A stretch of DNA of 64,000 bases from Cyclaneusma minus (Eukaryota > Ascomycota > Leotiomycetes > Marthamycetales > Marthamycetaceae): positions 78,831-142,830 of the forward strand of contig JAKZHN010000056.1 in the NCBI GenBank assembly GCA_037179335.1. The letters run 5' to 3'. Positions 37,775 through 53,555 of the stretch are shown in pieces. Position 1 is the stretch's first letter. Each line of letters opens with the position of its first letter. A model generated the notes under the pieces. That model did not search any database, had not been told where the DNA came from, and saw only the letters and a list, made by a program, of their open reading frames with translations. The position numbers and the translations under genes were made by a program.

Positions 37775-38734
37775 ATGTCCCGGACTGCTATCAAAGTAGT
37801 CCAACTCGCACTTCCCCGACAGACACTTTTCCAAAGCATTCCAAAGCGACCTGTGCAGTTCAACAGCGTAAGTTCAATACTTTCATCGCCTTACACCGTT
37901 CACTTCATCAAAGCTTTTCGCAACACAAGACAAAATGGACTTTAGAAAGTACTCAGAGTACTTCTCGGAAAACCAAAATTACTTGAGCAGAGGAACCATG
38001 ACATTGACTCGTGGATAGGCACTCATAAATTCGAGCCCGATCTGTGTTCACGGAATTGCCACAATGAGTGGAAGCACACCGGACCTCAAGCCGACTGCGG
38101 CGCCTCCGGAGGGGAAGTTTGAGTGGATTGTCATCTTGCCGGACAGGGAGGGGGCGTTGGAGCGGAGGGTGAAGGTTAGGCCGTGAGTATCTGCATTTCA
38201 TGTCTATCACTTCTCCCCCGGTGGTCAGAGGCTCGAGTTTCATATCGACCACATGTGACGGCTGCTTCTATCTTGTGCTCATTTCTGTACTTTGAGGGTC
38301 TGATGACTGAGGTTTATTGGATACTGACGTGCTTGCAGAGATCACTTCAAGGGCATCACTTCGGGTTTCGAAGAGGGGTTCTGGAAAATGGGCGGAGCGT
38401 TCTTGGGCAGTGTGCCGGAGAATTCGACGAGTCAGCTGGATTTCAAGGGAAGTGTGATGGTTGCGGTCGCTAGTAGCAAAGGGGAGGTGGTGGAGAGGTT
38501 AAAGCAGGACATCTATTCCAAGGAGGAGGTTTGGGATTGGGACAAGGTGCAGATTTATCCAGTGGGTTCCCCCGTCATATCTCTATTTTCAGTCTTTATC
38601 GTTGGCGTTGAGGATGGAATCGGTGCCTTGGAAGATGTCAAGATGAGGGCTCCATCATGGGCTGATGTCGAATTGCCCGAGGGCGTTGTGCTGACGAACA
38701 CTTGCAGTTCAAATGCGCTTACAGGCTCCCTTAA
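37775..38734 (+). CDS. YCII-related domain protein, possible mitochondrial leader
   Basis: Exons 37775-37867, 38019-38182, 38339-38561 and 38708-38734 give 168 aa. Residues from about 60 form a YCII-type ferredoxin-like domain, recognisable by FEWIVILPDREGALERRVKVRPDHFKG, KMGGAFL, the GSVMVA strand, LKQDIYSKEEVWDWDKVQIYP and the C-terminal FKCAYRLP. The last nine codons come from a tiny fourth exon. YCII proteins are small putative enzymes; no substrate is known here. The first exon (SRTAIKVVQLALPRQTLFQ..) is basic, Ser/Arg-rich and amphipathic, as in a mitochondrial presequence. An in-frame internal ATG at 38064 starts the domain directly, so two isoforms are possible (inference). Confidence 0.85.
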
Positions 38735-40537
38735 GTCTTGGGAGAGTAGCTTGGGCATTTATCGAGAAGGGTCCTGGACAGAGCTTGGTCCAGTGAAAGG
38801 AATGTCAACCAATTATCTTTATTGCAGTGCTAGGAGGATGACGCCGAGGTGGAAACATACAATGCTACAGTAGCTTTCAACCTCTACAATACAGCAGCCA
38901 CTTCTTGACTTGTCGAGACTTTGTTTGAGCCCGATGAAGCTGTTGAAGACCATAACATCCTCCCTTATCAAAAGGCTCATGATACACATTCTCCCTCGCT
39001 ATTTCGGAATAGAAGCAGAGACTTTTTTGAACCGGGAGAGGAAAAGGAGGCAACCTTCGTCACCGGTGTACAAAGAGGAAGACGCATCCAACCGCTATCT
39101 AGTGGGGGTATAATGAGTGGGTGATGAGATATGAGAGGAATGATGGAGGTATGTCGTCTGGTGAAGTGGACGGTGGCTCGTGAGAGGTACATTCATTATC
39201 CGAGCAAGATCTCTCTGTCGATAAGTGGCAGTGCTCTCACCACCATACAGTATATTAATTTTCTGTAATCTACAGAGATATAAGCCAGTGACAAGCAGCC
39301 CACGTGCTTTCCCTTTCTCTCACGATACTTTTGATGCATATCGATGATCGACCCCCTCGAACGACCTAAATCACCCCCTTTTGCTCTAGCATTCAATGTT
39401 CCCAACAATCAGACTTTTCCGCACTACGCCACCAAATAATATCCGTTTTCTGTGGTGCTAGACTCATTGGAGAGATCTTTCTCTGCTCTTTTCCTGCATA
39501 TCTGTTTGAAGACTACTTCGAGCTTGCGTCTTACATCAGCAATCCTTCGCAAAAGTCTGCCTTTGCCTCCTGTAACCCATTCTAACTGCCGTCATGTTAC
39601 CTATGGTGAATTAGTGATGGCGTCTCCCGCCCTAGACCTTAAATTTCGGTAGACTGTCTCTCTCGATTATCATCCACAAGACCTCTGGCCCGAGTTTCTG
39701 AACTGACTACTCGGCTTCCAAGTTCATGCCTGCGAGAGTAGTAGGTATTTACGATCCAATAATATGAGATAATGAGGGTGTTGTGAACTTGTGACGGTAC
39801 TTTAGGTACCTTTTTAGTTTCTTTCGCTTCGCCACCTCCCTTCTCTTGGTGGCCTGGGGAACTTACAAGTCCTTACCTAAGTACTAGCTATACAAATACC
39901 TAAATTATGGCTGATTAGCTTCGTTCCAAAAGTTATAAATACAAGAGTAGCATTTTCGAGATCTCCATAAAATTTGCAGCATATTGGTGTGCGATTCGCA
40001 TTTCCGTCGACGTGCAACAAAACGCCTTTTTGAAAGCTTTTTCAGTATACAACTCGCTAGTCTCCGCTAGTGCTGCGCCGACTCTCCGGTGACTATGGGT
40101 GTGGTTGAGAAATAATGTGGTTAGTGGTAGTGAGGAAGTGAATTGGTGGGCGGAAGCCATAATGGCGGAGAATTCGGAAATCGACAGACTGCCAGAGAGT
40201 GACAAACTACCTGAAAGCAACAGACTCTCCGAGAGCGACAGATTGCTTTTGCCACATTGGCAAAGTATCTTACGCATGTACATCGCAGAAATCTTGGATT
40301 TTTGTGAGCCTATGGCAGGCAGAGGGAAGCCTTCCATCATCTTGAAACCCTACATCGACGATACATCGAGCTAGCACATGATGAACAAGTGCACAGGATT
40401 AATGAATCACAAGAGGATTTTCAGATCACGAATAAGACGGTTTCTAGTCTCCGGAATGCTACTTGTATATACTCCAACAAAGGTATTTCAGCTGACCTCA
40501 TTACACATCAGGATATACCATGACTTGCACAACATGC
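38735..40537. other. 1.8 kb intergenic, no confident gene
   Basis: No recognisable protein. The plus-strand frame 40099-40374 encodes a short acidic repeat (see its own entry). Other open frames are short and unconvincing. Confidence 0.45.
40099..40374 (+). CDS. doubtful small ORF with short peptide repeat
   Basis: 91 codons containing DRLPESDKLPESNRLSESDR, a five-residue repeat of the type (D/N)(R/K)L(P/S)ES, from a 15-nt-class DNA repeat at about 40181-40248. The minus strand is also open across it (39933-40340), as expected for a simple repeat. No family recognised. It may be a real small protein or a repeat by-product. Confidence 0.25.
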   Translation: MWLRNNVVSGSEEVNWWAEAIMAENSEIDRLPESDKLPESNRLSESDRLLLPHWQSILRMYIAEILDFCEPMAGRGKPSIILKPYIDDTSS

Positions 40538-42217
40538 TCACAACTTCGACTTTGGCTTCTCCTGCTTCATCATAGTATCTGCGACAATACGGCGCTGGAT
40601 CTTGCCAGTCGCAGTCTTTGGCATGTTGTCCGTAAAGTACACCTAGCAAGCAGTCAGCTTCGCGCTCCATCGACTCCGGCTTCGGAGAAATTTGACTTCA
40701 AGTTGTCACATACCTTCTTGGGAACCTTGAACTTAGCCAGCTTTTCTGCTACCCACTGGCGCAGCTCGCCTTCTCCAAGCTTCTGTCCGTTCTTCAGGAC
40801 TATTGCAACACCAATGTCTTGCCCATACATCTCGTCTGGAATCGCAAAGCTGACGGCTTCCGAGACTGCTGGATGCCTGGCGAGGACATTGTCTAGCTCG
40901 ATCGGACTTATCTTTTCTCCACCTTTGTTGATTAGTTCCTTGATCCTGCCAGTAATGATGACATAGCCATCCTTGTCTTGCTTCCCTTGGTCACCGGTCC
41001 TGAAGAAGCCGTCCTTGGTGAACGAGGACTTGTTGGCTTCAGGGTTGTTGAGATAGCCTTTTGTGACATTCTCACCGCGAATACAGATTTCTGCTTCAGC
41101 GCCTTGCTTGACCTCTTTTCCTTCTTGATCGAGAATCTTGATCTCTACGCCTTGGCCGATACCGACACTTCCCGGTTGGCGTTTTCCGGGCGGCAGTGGG
41201 TTGGAGGTCATCTGGTGAGCTGCTTCAGTCATGGCGTATGCTTCCAGAACAGGAGCATTGTAAGTCTCTTCTAACTGATGGAACGTAGTGGGCGAAAGTG
41301 GCGAACTGCATGATCTAATGAATCGGATGTTTGGCTTGGTAGTTGGAGGAGGGTTCTTCAGCAAAATCTGGTGGATGGTCGGCACTGCTGTGTACCAGTT
41401 GGCTTTATGTGTAATAAAGTCATCCCAGAATTCCGAGGCCGAGAACTTGGGTGGTACAATGGCTGATCCCCCCGAGTATAGTGGTGCCAAGAAAGCTGCA
41501 AGCAGACCGTGGACGTGGAACAAGGGCATCACGAGCATGGTACGGTCTTCGGGCGTCAGTTTGTATGTGGCAGTGATATTCTCTGGTAACAGTTAGTACC
41601 CATAGTCTTACTAGCCGCTAATGGAACAACTCACTCATAGTCCGGGTCAAGTTCTTATGGGTCAAAGGCACAGCCTTGGGTCTCCCAGTGGTCCCTGATG
41701 TATGCAAGACAAGGGCAATATCGTCCGGCTGGGCTTGTTCCACCCGCTGGTTAGCCTGTCCCCTCAGCTTCCCTTCGTCCTTAACATCGAGAACGACTTC
41801 TCCCTTCTTCGGATCCCAATAGCACTCAGCAATGGCGGCCTTGTATTTTCTAGCCGCTCGTACGGCAGCTCCATCCTGACCATACGAACCCCTGGGAACA
41901 AGAGCAAGAGCTGAGCTCAAGTCATCGATGTAGAACTCGAACTCGTCCTGCTTGTAGGCCGAGTTGAGCGGAGCGGCAATGGCACGCTGCCAAGATGCAG
42001 CCAAGAAGGCCACAATAAACTCATAGGTGTTGGGCAGGGCGATGGACACAGCATGCTGCGGTTTTATCCCCAGCTTGGCAAGCCTGGATTGAAAGGAGGA
42101 GACATGGGCGTGCAGCAATTTGTAGGAGACGGTCAGCGGGTTGGGCTTGAACGGAATGATGATGGCTGTCGCATCGCTGTCCTTCCGGAAGGACGTTGAG
42201 AGTGTGGTTGCGGCCAT
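40538..42217 (-). CDS. PCS60: peroxisomal acyl-CoA/oxalyl-CoA synthetase (Pcs60/Fat2-like)
   Basis: An AMP-forming acid:CoA ligase; the yeast relative Pcs60 is an oxalyl-CoA synthetase on peroxisomes. Minus-strand exons 41635-42217, 40714-41582 and 40538-40642 give 518 aa. Key motifs: the adenylate-binding loop LHTSGTTGRPKAVPLTHKN (residues 171-189), the FHVHG region, YAMTEAAHQM, FFRTGD, and the hinge/C-lobe TGRIKELINKGGEKISP. The C-domain lysine motif PKTATGKIQRR lies in the last exon. The protein ends in SKL, a canonical type 1 peroxisomal targeting signal, which appears only if the last intron is spliced as given. The exact substrate cannot be read from sequence; oxalate is the best guess by similarity to Pcs60. 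It shares a 280-bp divergent promoter with the SPF45 gene. Confidence 0.9.
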
Positions 42218-42497
42218 CCTGCAGCCTACTTAGTGGGAACGGTACGAAGAGTAATCGCAAGCTGAAGGAATCTCGAGATGGACGAAGTGAAGCTGGTGAC
42301 GTCTTATCTTTTTGAGAAATCCAAAGTCAAAAGTATTGACGTCTCATAAAAGTATCATAATCCTTGGCCCCTCGCTTTCGTATCTGCCGCTCGCCTTTTG
42401 CTAGGTACTGTCACCGTAGCCTCGTCCCTTCAGGCTGTCGCATTTACGACTTCTTATTCAAACCCTCTCAGAAGGAACACCTAGCGGATTAATCGCC

Positions 42498-44179
42498 ATG
42501 TCCAACAATCCAAGTTCAGGCAGTGGGCCTCGCCCCGGTGGCCTGTCACTGTACGCCAACCTACTCGATCCCTCGAGCTCAGCGGCCGCAAGCACTCCCG
42601 CCGACATCTCCAAAGCTCCGGTCCTAAAGGCCAATTTACCTGAGGGCTCTGCGAACGACGAAGCTGCCAAGAAGCAGCAGATCAATGCAGCTGCCCTTCG
42701 ATTTCAACCTACCGTAAAGAGACCCCAACTTGCTGCTCAGAAATCGAAACCGAAGCCCTCTTTTCCGAAAGCTGTGGTATCAGACTCGAAAAATGCGCCG
42801 AACTCTGCATCTAGACCCGCGCAACAACCCGTCAAGACTACACTCGCAGATTGGACTGCGACTGGCGACGACGACGATGTGAACGGTTTCTATGTGGGCG
42901 AGAAACGCCAACGAGGTGGTAGGAAGAGGCGCAAGAAGAATAGGGAGGAATATGCTGTCGCCCAGGACTGGGATGATATCTACGATCCATCACGTCCGAA
43001 TAACTATGAGGACTACATCCACAGCGATGAGAAGGTTCGCGAGGTACGAGAGTGGAAAGACCGCCTGTATGCGCACAGAATTGCCCGAAAACAGAGTAGC
43101 GACCTGGACAGCGATGAGGAAGAATCATATCGTCCTCGGATGGGCAGTGCGTATCATCACACCTGGAGATCATGCCCCCCTTTGCTGACAGAGTGTAGAT
43201 CAATTCGCGCCTCCTACAAACTATTCATTTGCGCCGCCTCCGATAGACTCACCTTCAAAGGCTCCCCCTCCTCCTCCGGTCGAATTACCAGATGACAAGA
43301 CCGGAGAAGATGCTTATGAACGTAGGCTTCGTCTCAGCCAAGCAGGAAGCGCACCGCAGCCACCCCCTTCACCACCAAGGGATACCGTTCCTCCTCCTCC
43401 GCCTCCTCTGGAATCATCTGCCCCAGCCGCAACCATCTCTCGAGCCCCCGTCCGTTACAACCTCCCGCCTCCTCCTGCTGAAATACCGGCCTCTGAAACC
43501 GAGCTCGAAGAAGCTCTAGCGGCAGAACCACAAGAAGACTCTGCAGAGCCTGGCGATGCAGAAGATGAGCCTCGTTCTCGACGTCCAGGCCAGAAAGGAT
43601 TCGCAGAACGGTTGATGTCGAAATACGGATGGAGCAAGGGATCCGGACTCGGTGCATCAGGCCGCGGTATTATCAACCCGCTACAAGTCAAAGTGGAAAA
43701 AAGAAAGAAGAAGCCTGATTCCGAAGGAGGTGGGTTCGTCGAGCCTTCAGCCAGGGGCAAAATCGTCAGCGGGAAGAAGAAGAATCCCGAGGACGATGTG
43801 GGCAAGTTTGGCCATATGAGTGAGGTCGTTCTTTTGAGAGGGATGGTCGATGGAATGGATTTGGATGAGGAACTTGGCGATGGTGGGCTGATGCAGGAGA
43901 TAGGGGACGAGTGCGGCGAGAAGGTTAGTCGGGCTCTCATTCCATGTGAAAAGTATGTTCGGGCAGTGTGTTTACTGACTTGAACAGTATGGGAATGTGG
44001 AGCGAGTCTACATTGACCGCAGCGACCCAGCATCAGCCAAGGTCTTTGTGAAATTCACAAGCCAGTTGTCGGCCTTACGAGCCGTCAATGCGTTGGAAGG
44101 GCGGATATTCAGTGGCAACACTATCACAGCTCGATTTTTCGACACAGAAAAGTTCGAAGACGGTGTTTATGATGCTTAG
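42498..44179 (+). CDS. SPF45: splicing factor 45-like protein (SPF45/RBM17), G-patch and UHM
   Basis: A nuclear pre-mRNA splicing factor. Exons 42498-43146, 43199-43923 and 43988-44179 encode 521 aa. The N-terminus has the family SLYANLLDPSS motif. A basic GEKRQRGGRKRRKKNRE patch and YDPSRPNNYEDY follow. A proline-rich linker (about residues 235-300) precedes the G-patch (about 351-390: KGFAERLMSKYGWSKGSGLG..GRGI). The C-terminal RRM of the U2AF-homology type (about 420-521) begins EVVLLRGMV, includes the acidic stretch MDLDEELGD, and ends with the RxF-type motif ARFFDTEKF. SPF45 UHMs bind ligand motifs in SF3b1 and U2AF. Reading across both introns is required for the full UHM. Start chosen at the first ATG before the conserved N-terminal motif. 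Confidence 0.93.
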
Positions 44180-45959
44180 CTCATGGTAGTTAGCATCAAT
44201 GACAGATTAGGATCCTACGAAGCCCCATCTCTGCCTGACACACTTTCCATGTCTATTTTGAAGCTGCGCTCGTGATGCAATTGCTCGGTAGCCAAAAGGA
44301 GGCACCATTTTCGGAAATAAAGGGGTTCCTGGGAACGACAAAAGCGGGTGAGTCTACAAGTGATACTCGTCTTCACCAGCCCCTGAAATAAAGTGAGGTC
44401 AGAAAAATAAAAGTCAAAAGGGAAACCACCAGCCCCTAAAGAACAAAGAAGAAAAGCACAAGATTCCCAGGGAAAAATACAGAAAAAAAGTCAAAACGGA
44501 AACCCCAGCCGGTGCTGGGGAGAAGACAAACCAACTTAATGGTTTGCTGCCGACGGTCATCTGCGGGACTCAAACCCGTGGCCTCGATCGATCGCTTGCG
44601 GGAGTTGCGTAATTAGGATCCAGGTCCTCGATATGCATCCTCCATTCTAGCGGTTTGTCCTGAAATGGGTCCTCCTTTTCAATCTGCCTTGCTGCCTGCC
44701 AGCCTCCGCTTTATGTCGTGGACTCATTGCGTTTTTTTATTTATTAGGCGGGCTGACGCCTGGCGGAAGCGAGATGGCGAATGGGGTGGGAGAAAGGTTG
44801 TATGTGTGGCAGCCTGGCGGAGCAACTTTTTGTTGAGTTTGCTACGGCTTCTCACTCTAAGTCGGCTATTTCGTTGACTCTTCGGTACGGGGACTCGCGA
44901 TTCTTGCGTCGACCTTGTCATTTCGCAGAATACTAATCCTACTATACCCGTGGAATATGCTCCAAGTCTCCATCAAGATCAATATTTATACCTATACTAA
45001 GCAAACCCATGAATAGCTCTCCTTGAAATACAACTCCCCAGATACTGAGTCCCGTCTCATAAACCCTAGCACGAAGGCATGAACTGGTTGGCATGATGAC
45101 TCCCATCTGGTTCAAAATTCATGCGAAAGGGAGAAGAGATCGAGAAAATAAGCGTCGAGCGGGAAGCGATTGACAGTGATGCTCCAGTCTAACTGCTTCT
45201 CATATTCTAACAGGCACCTCTCGACTATCATCCGCAGGCCGGCAGCGAAGTCTTCAGCTTGCTTTTTAGGGACGCTCAAAACAGTAGATGGCATAGTAAT
45301 AAGAGAAGACTGGAAGATTTGAATCCCAAGCCTCTGAGGCGAGAAACACATACAGGGGCAGGACGAGAATTGCAAAACTTAGGATAGAATAATAGCCACT
45401 AGCTGATTGCCTCCTATGTGATCATTCATAGTCGACTGAGTAGTCTATGTACGATAGGTTTGAGCCTCGAGATACTAGCTGAACCTCATTGTCAAAATTC
45501 GAAAGCAGACTGACCGGCCATGAGGCCATGGTGTCAGACTCAGGCGCAATGAAAAGGGTGACCGTGAATGTTAGGATAGAGAGCTACCGCTCCCCGATGC
45601 TAGACATGTAGTTGGTACATGTAGTTAGACCAGTAGTTACCACGATTGGTCCAAGTTCAGCCTTAAAATACATGAACATGTATATCATGTGCATGTAACT
45701 TGTGGCTCAGGGGGATGACAACGGACCCATCCGGCGCTAAACTAGAGGCGCGCGTGAGGTTCAAGCTGAGAGTCACCATTAAAATGCAAGAAAAAGTTAA
45801 TAAAAATGTATTGAGTCTTCAAGTTTCGAAAAATTGACGGTGGTCACCGACCGCCTAAAATAGTGTACGGTCAAACCAACCAGACCACGCTACCCCAGAA
45901 ACCCCCTGATGAACGCCGGGAAACCATGCCTACACACCGCTTAGAAATGACCAAATATT
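44180..45959. other. 1.8 kb intergenic, no confident gene
   Basis: Convergent intergenic region between the SPF45 and GH76 genes. A minus-strand frame at 45112-45375 (87 codons) has no recognisable family. Around 44545-44575 the minus strand resembles a tRNA T-arm (CGGGTTTGAGTCCCG), but no matching acceptor stem was found. Confidence 0.45.
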
Positions 45960-47382
45960 TTATACTGCCATCCACCAAGCCCCGCCAATAACAATGATCA
46001 GCATGAGCGACGTTAAAAAGCCAGCGCCCACACGGTCGCCGGTGGTGACGGGGTCGTAGTTGACACCCGTACTCGAAGTAGAAGTGCTGCCACTACCAGC
46101 ATTTGGATCGCCCACACTGGTACCACCAGTGGTGTTGGTGAGCGGGCCTGCACTTTGAGTAATCAGATTGCTTTGGATAACTTCCAAAGCCGACATTTGT
46201 TGGCCAACGCCATACGTGCCGTCCCAAACGCCGCCATCGGTCCACTTCACTCCACACATACGCCCGTTGGCTCCGCCAGTGCACTGTGCTGCGGCTGCTT
46301 GAGCGGAGGTCCGAAGCAAAGGCATGATCGTGTCGTAGGTAAATGGCGCGACTTTGGTGGTTGCTGCCATCCAGCGGGAAAGATAGGCTTTGAAGCTCAT
46401 CTGATCCACGTCGCATTTGCCGGTAGGCTCGCATGCGACCTCGTACATGATATCGTTCTTGAAGAAGACGTTTGTGGCCTTCAGAAGTCCCTCCACGCGA
46501 GTCTTCCAAATGGCGCTTCCATTGGTCTAGTTTTTGTCAGCACAGTCTCGAAGACAAAAGCAGTTAAAAATGACTTACGTAGTTGTACATGTTGGCAGCA
46601 CCGAGCAAGAAGCCACCAGCATTGTAGGTCCATTGAATGTGGTTAATTTGGGTACAATTTATCGTGTCGTCTGAACCGTCGTAGATATAATAGTTTTTGT
46701 CAATGAGACCAACGGCAGTGATCCAGTCCCAAGTCGTTTCTGCCCACTGAGCATAGGTATCGTTGCCGGTGTATCTTGCCAGGCGCGCGCCAACGTTGAA
46801 GAAGCAAGCATTCGAAATGGCGTTCTTGTAATTGTAGCCGTTGTTGAAGGTGAAAATTTGCCATCTTAAGCCTCCGTTACATGTGCTGTTATCCCATCGG
46901 CTAGCCTGGAGGTTGAAGACAGCTTGTGCTAACGCTAGCCATTGTGGCTCACCGGCAGGAGGGTTTTGGAAATTCGTCTCTGCCGCAGACATTGCTGCCA
47001 TTGCCCAGAAGCCCTGATCGTCGTTTCCCTCAGTTTTGGTCTGATTCGGGGGCATGTAATCTGCATCGGGGCCAGCCTGGAAGAGTAGGGCCTGTGACGT
47101 CTCGTCGTTGTAGGTAGTATCTCCGGTATAGTACCAGTAGTCGATTAGTGCTCCGAACATAGCGCCTGCTTCCCACCAGTAATACGGTGCAGGCAAATTC
47201 CCCGGCACGTCTCCCGTGCGATTTCCAGTGTAAAAAGTCATCATGTCGTATGCAACTTCACTCGCTACAGACTTGACGCTGTCGGGAGATGTGACATCGA
47301 GAGTGAGAGCATGAACGACATGACTCCCGGCCAGCAGGGCGCCAGTGGCGGTGGTCAGAGATCGGGGGAGCTTCATGGCCAA
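45960..47382 (-). CDS. GPI-anchored GH76 mannan endo-1,6-alpha-mannosidase (Dfg5/Dcw1 type)
   Basis: A cell-wall enzyme thought to trim the mannan part of GPI anchors and cross-link wall glycoproteins to glucan. Minus-strand exons 46579-47382 and 45960-46526 give 456 aa. A signal peptide spans roughly residues 1-25 ([17 protein letters not shown]). The family DYWYYTGD and the catalytic region [17 protein letters not shown] with the Asp pair at 121-122 follow. [19 protein letters not shown] and [16 protein letters not shown] are further family blocks. Several N-glycosylation sites (NRT, NQT, NST, NDT) are visible. The C-terminus has a Ser/Thr-rich spacer and a hydrophobic tail ([19 protein letters not shown]), a GPI-attachment signal. 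Fungi usually have several paralogues, so I do not choose between DFG5 and DCW1. An alternative start is the Met two codons later. Confidence 0.93.
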
Positions 47383-48604
47383 ACAGAGATGCTACGAACG
47401 GTGCGAATCCACAATGGCAGAGTGCTCGAGACGAGGCAGATGCGCCGAGTTGGACCAAAATAGAGGTATTTGAATGAGCAGAGAGTCGATGTCGCTTCGA
47501 CGTAGTGACAGTGGGGGAACACGTCTATGTGGCGCGATGGGGGTGGAGTTGAAGATTGTGGAGGTGGAGTTTGAGAGTGGGTACTTCCCCAGATCGACGG
47601 GAGATCGCTTTGTGAATGCGACTGGATTGAGGCGAACGAGTGAATCTTGGGCTATGGCCTGTAGGAAGCGGGTGCAAGCTCAGTTATCATCGCAATAGGG
47701 AGAGCTGTGGCGTAGACGTCGCAACTCGAGATTCTTTGTTACTTGTGAGGCGAAGGGAGGTTGCCCAGCTTTGCGGAGTAGCTGGACCAGTCGAGCGTGG
47801 AGGCGAAGCACTATTAATCAGAGCTAGTTGAACTTGGCTGTCGGGAGCGATGGCCTGCCGAGCACGGAAAGAGGCAAATTGAGCTGGTGCAACATGCAAG
47901 AGAAGGGACGCAAGTTGCGACGTGATACCAACGCGACACACGAACTTTCACTTGGGGAGAGTTCACTTGGGGAGAGTTCACTTGGGGAGAGTTCACACCT
48001 TTGCCATGTTGCTACCTAGGTAGGTAGCCCCCGAGCGAAAGCAACATGAAGATTCCTGCTTTTGCTGCTCTACCCGCCCGGCTTTGGCACACCAAAGGTT
48101 CAGAACACGCGGAAGGGCTTCAGATCCAGGAACGCCATGCGCTTTCCCGAATGACACTGATCGCTGGGTCTTGGGCCAGCACTTTGAACAGCAACCACAT
48201 ATGACGGCCGGCTCTTCGCGGAGAAGCATCGTCGTGGTCCCAGCCACTCTGTTGGCGCGCCGAAGTCACGAGATGTCCTTGGAATAGCAGCAGAACAGGT
48301 CCTCATGGCGACCGCTTGACTAGCTGCGAATAACATCGCTGCCTGACTTGCCCACGTATATTTTGTAGACTGCTTTATTCTTGTCGCAAATCGCCATCTC
48401 CCAAACGCACAAAGTCCGCGGGTTCCGTGTCAACTGGGTTTCAGAAGCGCCGGAGCGACGTAGCCGAGTTTTGGTACTTGCATCCAGCGCCAACCGCCGC
48501 CCATCAGCCTCAAGCTTTCTGCTCACCTCCTCCGCAGCAACAACCAAATCGTCACACCAGCACCCCCATCACCCGCATCCCCCAAACACATACCGATCGT
48601 CAAG
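47383..48604. promoter_or_regulatory. 1.2 kb divergent intergenic region GH76/synaptobrevin
   Basis: Contains both promoters. The only clear structure is the 15-bp triplicated repeat at 47946-47995. No gene recognised; the many open frames overlap on both strands. Confidence 0.45.
47946..47995 (+). repeat. 15-bp tandem repeat, 3.3 units
   Basis: TTCACTTGGGGAGAG occurs three times perfectly head to tail, followed by TTCAC. It lies in the upstream region of the synaptobrevin gene. Confidence 0.95.
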
Positions 48605-49414
48605 ATGGCCTCCAACCAAACACAACATGCCGACAAGTTCGAGCCGCTTCGTAATGTAGGTTGCTTTGTCCACTTTCCCTCTGTGCAACGGCCCTCCCTG
48701 GAACGAGAAAGAGCCCGCCGTCCGGAGCCCGTCAACAAAGAAACTCGGAATCGGCGAGAACGGCTGCCTAGCTATTCACGAATCATCCGGGCCATACTCC
48801 TGCCGAAGATACACAAGAACAGGCGCATGCGATCAAAGCGCCATTTCCAAGCATCGCTACCTCCACATCAAGAGCCTACGAGTTAGACACAGCCTCGCGA
48901 TCAGTCTCGTCCGATTCTCGACGCCAACTATTTGCCTCCAAGATGTCGGCTCCCAAGATGAAGGACTCCAAGCCGCAGAACTCCAAGCCGCAGAACTACA
49001 AGTTCGAGGAACTTTCGAATGTGACCAGCTCCGGGATTGTTTTGGGGCGCACTTTCTAGTTGCTTATGAGCCATACTTGGCTGAACTCATGCTAACAAGT
49101 TTTCACAGCAACTTGGCGAGGCCATGGATGCCACGCGAAGCAATATCGTCGGCCTATCCGAGCGTGGCGAGCGTCTCGACTCCCTCCAAGACAAGACAGA
49201 CAACCTAGCAGTGTCGGCGCAGGGATTCCGTCGTGGCGCCAACCGGGTGCGCAAGCAGATGTGGTGGAAGGACATGAAGATGCGCATGTGCCTGATCTTT
49301 GGCATCATCATCCTGCTGATCATCATCATTGTCCCAACTGGTAGGTTTCCGCCATATTTTCCGTTCATAGAAGAAAGTGCCTAATGTTGCCGGCTAGTCG
49401 TTGCTACTCGCTAG
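48605..49414 (+). CDS. SNC1: synaptobrevin / v-SNARE (Snc1-type)
   Basis: An R-SNARE of secretory vesicles that pairs with plasma-membrane t-SNAREs in exocytosis and hyphal growth. The core exon 49109-49340 encodes [59 protein letters not shown], including the zero-layer Arg in SERGERL, followed by the membrane anchor ([17 protein letters not shown]). The last exon 49398-49414 supplies VVATR and the stop, as in other fungal synaptobrevins. For the N-terminus there are two candidate first exons, 48605-48655 (ends KFEPLRN) and 48943-49020 (ends KFEELSN). Both start with ATG, end in phase 0 before a GT and resemble each other. They may be alternative, or joined by using the AG just before 48943. 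The SNARE assignment is certain; the N-terminus is not. Confidence 0.88.

Positions 49415-53555
<4,141 letters not shown>

Noticed and set aside
39933..40340. 135-codon minus-strand frame rich in Ser/Leu
   Set aside because: Its Ser/Leu repeats are the reverse reading of a short DNA repeat; no independent support.
44545..44640. tRNA-like T-arm (CGGGTTTGAGTCCCG) on the minus strand
   Set aside because: No matching acceptor stem, D arm or anticodon arm could be drawn upstream; at best a tRNA fragment.
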